From Rhynchopus sp. YZ270_cl-10 (Eukaryota; Euglenozoa; Diplonemea; Diplonemida; Diplonemidae), in the NCBI GenBank assembly GCA_964035575.1, contig OZ037856.1, positions 1,302,001-1,366,000 on the forward strand: a stretch of 64,000 bases of DNA, given 5' to 3'. The position numbers and the translations under genes are program-made. Numbering within the stretch: the stretch's first letter is position 1; the number at the start of each line of letters is the position of its first letter. Below are positions 40,199 to 49,100 of the stretch, piece by piece. The notes beneath the pieces are model-generated. The model was not told the origin of the DNA, ran no database searches, and saw only the letters and a program-made list of their open reading frames with translations.

Positions 40199-42151
40199 AT
40201 GGAGATCCCTATCTTGGAGCCGTCGACAGAGATGGGGAAGCGTGCAGCGACGCTTCAGAGCGACCGTGTACTTGTTGCTGTGCGGGTTCGTCCACACCTG
40301 TCGCGCACGGACGGCGACAACGGGTCGACCGTGGTGCGTGGGGAGAGTGCGGGGAACTTTGTGGAGGTGAACGACGGGAAGTCACGGAAGAAAGACTACG
40401 CGTTTGACTATGTGTTTTCGAAGGGGCAGGACGAGGTGTACGACTGCATTGGGAAGCGGATGTTGACGGAGAGCTTCAACGGCTACAACACGTGTCTCTT
40501 TGCGTACGGGCAGACAGGGTCGGGCAAGACGTACACCCTACAGGGCCTCCCCGGTGCAGGCATCCCCAACGAGGCACGCCACGACCTTGACCACGAGGGC
40601 CTCACGCCACGCCTCTGTCGCGACCTCTTCGCCATCATCCAGCAGCGTCTCGACAACGACCCCGACCTCCAGGTGCGTGTCACACTCTCCCTCATCGAGG
40701 TCTACAACGAAAAGGTCCGAGACCTCCTCCCGGCAGTCAAAACACCAAAAGGCCAAGAGCCGCCCTCCCTCGACGTCGTGGAAGGACCAAACAAGCGAAT
40801 CGAAGTGCGTGGGCTCACAAAGCATCCCGTCATCGGGCACGAACGTATGATGAAGCTCATTCTGCAAGGAAACGCGAACCGCGAAGTTGCCGAGACGAAG
40901 ATGAATGAGTGCTCCTCACGTTCGCACCAGATCCTGCAGCTGCATCTGCAGCAGCGGTACGAGCAGGTCGACATTGCGTCGGACAAGCGCGACACAGAGT
41001 CCTTCATCACCATCGTCGATCTGGCGGGGTCCGAGAGACAGTCGAAAACGGGCGCGACGGGCGAGCAGTTCAAGGAGGCGACACACATCAACCACTCTCT
41101 CCTCACGCTGGGACGTGCGCTGAACTCCTTCAGCGAAGGCGACAGCAGGGGCAGCAAGGTGAAGGTGCCCCTTCGCGACTCCAAGCTGACACGCCTTCTG
41201 TCGGAGTGCTTCGGTGGGAACAGCAAGACGTGGATGCTTGCGACTGTGTCGCCGTCAGCGTACAACCTGACGGAGAGCAGCTCGACCCTCAACTACGCGA
41301 GCCATGCAAAGAACATCACCAACAACGCAAAGCAGAACCGCCTGGCCCGTGCACTGGAGCTGCACGAACTGAAGGAAAACCACAAGAAGCTGCAGAGCGC
41401 TTACGACAGAGAGGCGGAGAAGCATCGCGAGCTGATGCGTCTCATTGAGGCAGCTGAGGAGGAGCGTGCACGTCTGCGCGAATCACAGCAGATGAAGCAG
41501 GAGGTTGAGGAGCTGCAGAACAACATGTCGCAGCTCAAGCTCCAGAAGGAGACGCAGGAACGCGAGCAGCTGTGCACCCGCTACGCAGAGCTCCACGCCA
41601 GCACGCTCCACGGGCTCACCACACCCCGCCCCGACCAATTCCTCGGGCGCGCAAAGATCTCCCTCAAGAACATCATCGACCAGACCAGCAGCTACCACAC
41701 CCTCCCGCTCACCAACGAGTCGAACCGCCCTGGGGGGTTCAACGCTGTGCTCATGGTCAACATCTATCCGGTGGACCACCAGGTATGCCCTCACACACCC
41801 CACCTTTCCACCACCCCCTTTTTTGCATCTCTGACAACCTTTACTCTACAGGGCTCTGCAGAGATCAACCGCCGCCTGGCAAGCAAGGATTTGATAGGCC
41901 AGCGTGTCGACTTTGTGGTGCACGTCATCTGTGCAAAGGGTATCCCCGAGAAGTACAGTCGTACGGTGTTCTGCCAGTACCTCTACAAGTGGGCGGAGAA
42001 GGACAGATACAAGACTGCAGAGATGACAAAGACAACGGACCCCGACTTCGACTTCAAAAAACGGTTTGCGTTCTCGAAGATGAACCGCGACCTGGTGGAG
42101 TACTTCAAGTCGGACTCGGTCATCCTCTTCGAAGTTGTCGGGTCCAGTTAA
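40199..42151 (+). CDS. Kinesin-3-like motor with C-terminal C2-like region
   Basis: N-terminal kinesin motor (residues about 22-378): VLVAVRVRP, P-loop GQTGSGKT (104-111), LSLIEVYNEKVRDLL, switch I NECSSRSH, switch II DLAGSER, and ATVSPSAYNLTESSSTLNYA. The start VLVAVRVRP followed by the FAYGQTGSGKTYT type fits kinesin-3. A short coiled coil (about 390-465) follows. The rest resembles the beta-rich segments after the FHA domain in KIF1-type kinesins (FLGRAKISLKNIID, RVDFVVHVICAKGIPEKYSR, VFCQYLYKWAEKD, SDSVILFEVVG). A clear FHA domain and PH domain are not seen. Exons: 40199-41782 and 41852-42151. The 69-nt intron (GTATGC...CTACAG) has a length divisible by three and no stop, so unspliced RNA would stay in frame. 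627 residues. Confidence 0.88.
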   Translation: MEIPILEPSTEMGKRAATLQSDRVLVAVRVRPHLSRTDGDNGSTVVRGESAGNFVEVNDGKSRKKDYAFDYVFSKGQDEVYDCIGKRMLTESFNGYNTCLFAYGQTGSGKTYTLQGLPGAGIPNEARHDLDHEGLTPRLCRDLFAIIQQRLDNDPDLQVRVTLSLIEVYNEKVRDLLPAVKTPKGQEPPSLDVVEGPNKRIEVRGLTKHPVIGHERMMKLILQGNANREVAETKMNECSSRSHQILQLHLQQRYEQVDIASDKRDTESFITIVDLAGSERQSKTGATGEQFKEATHINHSLLTLGRALNSFSEGDSRGSKVKVPLRDSKLTRLLSECFGGNSKTWMLATVSPSAYNLTESSSTLNYASHAKNITNNAKQNRLARALELHELKENHKKLQSAYDREAEKHRELMRLIEAAEEERARLRESQQMKQEVEELQNNMSQLKLQKETQEREQLCTRYAELHASTLHGLTTPRPDQFLGRAKISLKNIIDQTSSYHTLPLTNESNRPGGFNAVLMVNIYPVDHQVCPHTPHLSTTPFFASLTTFTLQGSAEINRRLASKDLIGQRVDFVVHVICAKGIPEKYSRTVFCQYLYKWAEKDRYKTAEMTKTTDPDFDFKKRFAFSKMNRDLVEYFKSDSVILFEVVGSS

Positions 42152-44060
42152 AAAAAAATTACAGTAGAGATTGCACAAACTGTGGCAACACAACCGAGGC
42201 AACTACACAACTCCAACAATTTATCAAAATAGAAAGGAATCAAAACGAATCCTTCATTTTCCGTTTTGACACCCTTTTTTTAGAACCGGTAAGGTAGGGA
42301 GGGGGGGTCGGGGAAGGAAAAAGGAAAGGGTATCTTTTGGGAGGGGTTTTTCAGTTCTCAAAAAAGCTGTACTTTTAAGGAAATTGTTGCGGGAACCGAT
42401 TCTTCTGGCTACGCTTTATTTTGGGGTTCTCTTTCAAGCGTTGTGTGTGAGTGTTTTTTTTTTTTTTTTTTTTTTGGCGTATTTTTTTATTGATAATATT
42501 TTAGATTTATTACTTTTTGGGGTCACTCTTCCTTTAGAGTCAGCACCGCGAACGTGTTGACAGGGAAGGCATTCTCGTTTGGCAGTCGTTGCAGCAAAGG
42601 TGGTGTGATCATCGTTGCTCTTGTGACACTTTGTGCCCAGAGGGGTGCGTGCAGTGTCCTATTTTAGACGAATAGCGTATTTATTTTTGCATAGCAGTGA
42701 AGTGCTCCTCTGGGGGTTCCTTCACACCAACGGAGAACCAGTGCCTGCGTCCGCTGATGAACGGTGAGGCGTTTGTACTAGCAACTTCTCTGTTTCTTTT
42801 TGGGCTTCCGATGCGTACATGTGTTGGACCGTACTAATTGTTGGAAAGGCGTACGCTGTCATAGCATTGGCTGTGGGTCAGATACCGTACATCAAGACCT
42901 GTGCTCTATCAACGATGGTAATGGCACCCTGTGAGTAGGTTCCTTCATTGGTGCCGAAAGCGTATCTATGTACCAAAATGGGTCAGATTCTCACAACATT
43001 TTTTAGTACCCACAGCAGATAAGGAGTTCCCCCATCCCCTTATGCGATGTGCATGCACGTGAGGCATGTTCATCTGACAGCTTTTCTTGATAGGTTAAGG
43101 CGACGGTCTTTTTTCCTCGTATTCATATTTTTAAAAAGTGCCAGAGGGGTGGCACGTTGTTTTTTTTTTGTATCATTCACATAACGAAAAATTCAGGGGC
43201 AGACTCTCAAGTTTTCACACTCCTTTTGTATGTTTGGCGCAGAGTCTTTTTATAAAAATAGTTTTTTTTATAAAGGTGTCAGACCAGAGTCCTCCTTCTC
43301 ATACTACATACTACACTCGGGTGAGGTGTGCTGTTTGTAGGTATACCAGCCTTTCTTAGGTGATATCGAGTACAGAACTCTGGTAGGTGATTGGCGATAC
43401 AACGCAAAGTTACACAAGACGTCCTAGGTGGTAACGCGGTGTCGATTATTCAAAGAAACAAAAAAGCAAAAAAAAAAAGCAAAAAACGCACACCTCGTCA
43501 CCCAGTTGGTGTAAAGCGATGGTCGACACGATAATAATTATAAAACTAAAGACCGGGTGGTAACTTCAGTGAGTCGACAGAACAAAAAACACAACCGAAC
43601 TCTACCGATTTTGCAAGCAAAGCCCAAATAAACGCGCAAAGCGACAAAAGGTACAAATAGGGTCGAGCCCCCTTTTTTTTGGACACACTTAAAAGTAAAG
43701 TACGATACAGAACACACAAAACGGGCGAAAAAAAAAAACAAAGAAACCACGGGGGGTAATTTTTTATACAGGAATCGGGTTGGCACGATGACAAAGAAAG
43801 AGACAAAATAGTTCAAAAAAGAAGAAGAAAAAGGCGAGTGTCTCCTTTGCAGTGATTTTTCCCCTTTTTTCTATTTCTTTTCTCGGGGTACAAAAAATGC
43901 AAACAAACGGAATAGAAAAGACAGCAACTTGGATAGAAGGAACAAAACACTTTCACCCCTGTCTCTCCCTTTCTCTTTCTCTCCCCCCTCCGCTCACCCC
44001 ATCCACACCCCTCCACCTTCTTCAGGTACACATTTACGACCTAGATACTTAGATAGGAAG
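42152..44060. other. Long non-coding stretch with a complex core
   Basis: A T-tract at about 42454-42475 is followed by about 900 nt (42,520-43,440) of normal-complexity sequence without an open frame or recognised repeat partner, except an R4-like block near 43040-43080 (GCACGTGAGGCATGTTCATC). It could contain an unrecognised RNA gene or a decayed element. The last 100 nt are a CT-rich tract ending CTTCTTCAG at 44025, 35 nt before the next ATG. Confidence 0.4.
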
Positions 44061-45110
44061 ATGCCAACCCTGAACAAGGAGGCACGTCTGGCGTTCATTG
44101 TGGATTACAATGATACGCAAGCAGGGCTTGTGCGGAAGTACCAGCTGTGCTACTACACCACAGACGACACGATTGAGATGCACGACATCAAGAACCGCAG
44201 GATGTTTTTGAAGCGGTGCAACTACCCTGGGATTGCGCCGCGTGATCTGCATTTAGATGCGATGATCACAATCTACAGCAGAAAGCTCAAGGTTGTGGGG
44301 TATGCTGACGACGCCACGCGCCAGGTGTACGCAGGCGAGAGCGAGCGTGGCGTGATTGCAGTGCCCAACAAGCAGCTCGACCTCATCGGGAGCATCCTCG
44401 AGTCCATCGTTGCGGCAGGCCTGCGCATCAAGAGCCTCAACACCCTCAAGCTCTCGCAGGGCGAGGCACAAGAGTTCGCACCCAACGCCGTCCAAGAATG
44501 GGCAGGCAAAACAATCGCAGTCATCGAGACACTCGGCAGCGACGCTAACCTTCTCTGGAAGAAGATCGATGAAGAGCTGTCCTACGGCACGTGGTCCTCC
44601 TCAGAAGACGACACAGAGAAGTACGCTGACTGGTTCTTCGGAGAGGGCTCCGCACGGCGCGACCGCAACAGTGCAATGATGCGTGACTGCACGATCGGCA
44701 TCATCAAGCCGCATGCGGTTGATAAGCATGGAGGACAAATTGTGGCAGAGATTGTGAAGGAGGGCTTTGAGATATCATCGCTGAAGATGATCAATTTGGA
44801 CACACGCGATGCCGTAGACTTCTTGGAAGTGTACAAGGGCGTTGTGCCTGAGTACCGTGCATTGTGTGAACAGCTTTCCTCAGGTCCGTCGTGGATCATT
44901 GAGATCCGTGGTGAGAACCCTGTCTCCTCTTTCAGGGACCTCTGTGGGCCACATGACCCTGACATTGCTAAGGTGCTCAGGCCTAACTCACTGCGCGCGA
45001 AGTACGGCTCCTCGCGTGTGCTCAATTCACTGCACTGCACAGACCTGCCCGAAGATGGTGAATTAGAATCCGACTTTTTCTTCAACATTATGCGCCCAAT
45101 GTCCTCATAA
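44061..45110 (+). CDS. NME7: NME7-like: DM10 domain + two nucleoside-diphosphate-kinase domains
   Basis: 349 residues, no intron. Residues about 3-90 form the DM10 domain found in ciliary proteins (RLAFIVDYNDTQAGLVRKYQ, YYTTDDTIEMHDIKNRRMFL). The second kinase domain (about 213-345) is intact: IGIIKPHAVDKHGGQIVAEI, GFEISSLKM, and the active-site His in LNSLHCTDLPEDGELESDFFF, with the NME7-specific CTDLPEDG tail. The first (about 97-205) is shortened and diverged; the KPDA motif is replaced by VPNKQLD, and the segment where the catalytic His should lie reads SYGTWSSSEDD, so it is probably not catalytic. NME7 sits with gamma-tubulin complexes and in axonemal microtubules. ATG 44061 is 35 nt after a CTTCAG acceptor-like site. 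Confidence 0.93.
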   Translation: MPTLNKEARLAFIVDYNDTQAGLVRKYQLCYYTTDDTIEMHDIKNRRMFLKRCNYPGIAPRDLHLDAMITIYSRKLKVVGYADDATRQVYAGESERGVIAVPNKQLDLIGSILESIVAAGLRIKSLNTLKLSQGEAQEFAPNAVQEWAGKTIAVIETLGSDANLLWKKIDEELSYGTWSSSEDDTEKYADWFFGEGSARRDRNSAMMRDCTIGIIKPHAVDKHGGQIVAEIVKEGFEISSLKMINLDTRDAVDFLEVYKGVVPEYRALCEQLSSGPSWIIEIRGENPVSSFRDLCGPHDPDIAKVLRPNSLRAKYGSSRVLNSLHCTDLPEDGELESDFFFNIMRPMSS

Positions 45111-46114
45111 GCCCAAAGCAGCCAAAGTAGAGAGGGCAACTGAACAGCGGCTTTGGTGGGAAAAACAAAGATAAAACCAACACCAGAACGAACCCCCCTA
45201 CACGAAGTGTCGCCTGGACACTGTTCTCTTTCCCCCCCCCCCCCATTAAAAAAAGGTTTTAAAGAAAGGGTAAACGTGCGGCCTATTTTTCACAAAATGG
45301 CAAGAGGTCGGGAAGTTGTTAGACCAGTTTATTGCTTGGGGTAGCACAACTATTGAAAAGGTTTGGGGTTCCCAAAAAGCGCGCACACCCGGGGGAAAAA
45401 GAAAAGACTTTCTGGCCGTGTCCTTCGGTCCAGAACAACTTGCTGACAATGTTCCATTTTTTGTCGACATGTGCTCTGAATGACCCCTCTGCACACATAT
45501 CCAAAAAACAAAGCTTTGTTTGAAATACCCAAAAACCAGTTGCGCGAGCAAACTCTAGCCATATTCAAAAGTTGTGCTACCCTTACTAGTCATACAAACA
45601 CAAAACCCATTCCATTTTTTTAAACCCTATACACCTCAAGCACCGTTTAAGTGGCTTTCGAAATGATGCCAGGCTCGAAACAGGTTCAATTCATTTTCTC
45701 AAAAACATTTTTTTTAAAGGTACAGGTATTTGCACCTATGTTTCCAAATAAGCAATCGCGAAAGCTTTTGTGCATCTGATTGCCTGATCAAAAAAATTCA
45801 CCTGGGGTCCCTTTACCGGTCGGAGAGCCCCAAAAACCAAAACCTCAAAGTGTCTTGAAAACATGCTTGGAGTGTATAGGGTTAAAGTACAAAGAATACA
45901 GAACAAGAACTCTAAAACGCCCCTTCCCCTATTTTGACTGCTTCTGTTTCTCTGCAATTGCAACCCACTCTCAAAACCAACAAACCCTCCCCTCTCAGGT
46001 AGATTGTATACACCAAAACAACTGAAACATCGCAGACAACAAGAAAGGGTACACACAGAAGAGCATACCCCCCCACACCTTTGTGTGCGCTGTACTGTAC
46101 TGTGCTGTGGTGTG
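45111..46114. other. Intergenic region with a foldback element
   Basis: The foldback at 45339-45582 is listed separately. The rest is A/T-rich, with CCCCTCTCAG ending at 45998 as the strongest acceptor-like site before the secreted-protein gene. No gene seen. Confidence 0.4.
45339..45582. mobile_element. Foldback / MITE-like element with 13-bp ends
   Basis: The left end GGGTAGCACAACT and the right end AGTTGTGCTACCC are perfect inverted repeats; similarity continues to TTGAA/TTCAA. The length is 244 bp. Flanks TTG and TTA might be a 3-bp duplication (PIF/Harbinger-like) with one change, but this is weak. No coding capacity recognised. Confidence 0.5.
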
Positions 46115-49100
46115 ATGCGGCAGAGCATGGCGCTGCTGGCTCTGTGTGTGGGGTTGGTGCAGGGAAGCATCTACTCGCAGTACACCCTCGACGGCCCTGA
46201 GGTGACGGACACGTTCGGGAGGACGAGCACAACGAAGAAGCTTGTGCTTGGGTCCGGGGACAACGCAGTGTGTGGGAAGTCGTACCACATGCTGAACGGG
46301 GACTTTATCAGCCTGAAGGAGGGGAACGGGGCACCCACTGGAAACGTCGACTTTTCGATTGCGGGCTATGTGAAGCCCGTGGGGGTGATGAGCAGGGGAA
46401 GTCGTACGCTGTTCACGCTTGGAGGGACAGACAGGGCGAGGGACAGGACACGCGGGAACTGGGGTGCGTGGGTGATGGTGGGCTCTCGCGGACACCTGAG
46501 TGTGCGGACGCCGCTCTTCCGGGCGCGGAGCAGTGCGAAGCTGGAGACGGGTGTGTGGCACCAGGTTGTGTTGACGTACACAGCTGCAGAGACGATGCTG
46601 CGGCTGTGGGTCGACGGCGAGGTTGTGCTGTCGAAGAGGGCGACGATGGACCTGCACCGGAGCTCGAGGTACGGTGGGATGGCGATTGGAGAGTTCCACC
46701 TGGGGGGCACGAAGATGTCACGTGGTGGTGAGTTCTTCGTCGACCACGTGAGCTTTGCAGACCACGTGATGACACCACAGGAGGCACGTGCGCCGTGCCT
46801 GCAGGACACGGGTGCTCCGGCGACGAAGGCTCCCCGCACATCAGCACCTGACACATTTGCACCTGAAACCGAGGTACCGCGCACAAGCACACCTGTGACA
46901 AGCACACTGTCGCCGTCGCCATTGCCATCGCCGACGTCGCCGTCGTCCTCGGCTGCAGTGTGTGCGCAACGTGGTGCTGTGTGCGGTGTGGTGCGTGCGC
47001 AGGACGGGACAACCGTGCAGTGTGGCAGTTGTGCGGCGGGGGATGTGTGTTCGTTCAACCGCTGCGAGGCACGCTGTGCACTGGCAGGCATCGGACAGGG
47101 ACCCTTCGACGCAAGCCTGTTCGCGTACGTGCCGCTCGAGTTTTCCTACGAGGACCTGTCTGCACACGCCCACGCAGTGTCGGCAGAGCTGTTCCCCACG
47201 GACAGGCGTGAGGAGCAGTTCCCGTACGAAAGTGTGACGGACATGGCGTCGCGCGCAGTGCGTGTGGACTTCGGTGCGCTGTCTGCTGGGCCGGGCGCTG
47301 TGACGCTGTCACTGCAGGTGCAGCCACACACGGCGGGGCAGACGGGTGTGCTGCTGCAGTCTGAGGCGGTGACGGTTGCCGAGGATGCGGGGCGTGTGTC
47401 GGTGACAGTGCGGGCTGCAGGTGGGGCGGAGGTGGCGGTGGAGCACACGACAGCGCTCTCGCACCGCCACTGCAACCATGTGGCAGTGGTTGTTGCTGCT
47501 GACGGTGCTGTGGCTGTGTACGTGAACGGTGTGGCTGCGCGGGGTTCGCCTGTGTCTGTGTCGGGGACGATGCAGGTGGGGGGTGTGCTGTCTGTGCCGC
47601 AGCACCCCGGGAAGGTGTGGGATGTGCGTGTGTACTCGCGTGCCCTGGGTGCGGCTGAGGTGGAGGCGCTTGGGAACAGATGCGGTGATGTGCGGACGTC
47701 GTCGCTGGTGGTGCCCGACGCAGCGATGCCGAACTTCCTGTGCGGTGTGTACCAGTGCATCTACTGGGCAGAGGGTGTGACGGACACAACACAGGACAGC
47801 TTCGACTACCAGCTCTCGGGGCACGACATGACCTGGGAGCACAACGTGATGGAGACAGGGATGTACGTGCATGGGGCGCTGTGTGCCGAGTACGCAAAGC
47901 CACGCCAGGTCCTCCTGACGGACGGGTACCGCCAGCGGTGGGTGAGCAAGTTCCACTTTGGGAAGCCGTGGAACCAGTACGTGCTGCACGAGAACTTCCA
48001 CGCATACCAGAGGCGTACCTACGGGGCGACGAAGTTCCTTGCAGAGTCGACTGCGTCGTGGGGCGCGTTCTCACAGAAGCCGACTGCGTACGACACGATT
48101 CTTGGGATGTACACCCTGCAGCCGCAGCTGGCACTCTGGACAACACAAAGCTCAACGTTCGCAGACGGGATTGTGGACATTGGGAAGGGTGGGCACCAGT
48201 ACGGGGCGGCAATCTGGGAGTGGTACGTGACCCACCACGTGCTTGGAGACGACTTCTGGGTGGGGAAGGTGTTCAACCGGAGGCGTCTTGGGCTGGCACC
48301 GCTGAGTGGTGCACCTGCGGAGGGGATGTACAACGCACTTGCGGAGGCTGGGTACGACATGCGTGAGGTCTTCAGTGACTTTGCGGCACGTGTGACAACG
48401 TGGGACGTCGACTACGAGGACACGTTCCGTGCGTCTGAGGCAGGGTCGTTCCGCCGTCTGAACGGGAAGAACAAGAAGAACAAGGTGAACCCTGTGGCTG
48501 ACGAGGAGGTTGACAACAAGGTGGCTGTCTTCTACGGTGCAGGTGGCACGGACGGGGCGTGGGTGTCTGTGCCTGGGCGGTACATGATCGGAGACTGGGC
48601 ATTCAACGCGTACGAGGTGTCGGGTGTGGCGGCAGAGACACAGTACACAGTGGGTGTGGTGCCGTCGGCAGCGAACCCAGCCTACTCTGAGTTCCGTGCG
48701 CAGGCTGTGGTATACAACACGGCGACGGGGGAGCGGCGCTACGTGCGGCTCCCTGCAGCAGCGGCAGGGACGGGCGGCAAGGCTGTGACGGCAACGGTGC
48801 GTGTGGGAGCCGGGGAGACGCTGTACTTGGTGGTGGCAAACACGCCTGCAACACAGTTCAGAGACTTCCTTGCGTATTCGTACGACTACCTCATCCAGGC
48901 GGGGGGTGCGCCACCAGCACCGGTTCCTGTGACTGTGGCCCCAACCCCGCTGCCGACACCACTTCCCAGCACCACTGCACCTGCAACGAAGGCGCCTCGC
49001 ACATCAGCACCGGAAACACGTGCGCCAGCAACACGGACCCCCACAACGGAGGCACCCGCACCAACACCGTCAACACCACCAGCAAGAAAGCCAACACGTG

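Noticed and set aside
47055-48212. 385-codon minus-strand frame opposite the secreted protein
   Set aside because: Low-complexity Pro/Ser/Arg/His product of antisense GC-rich codons.
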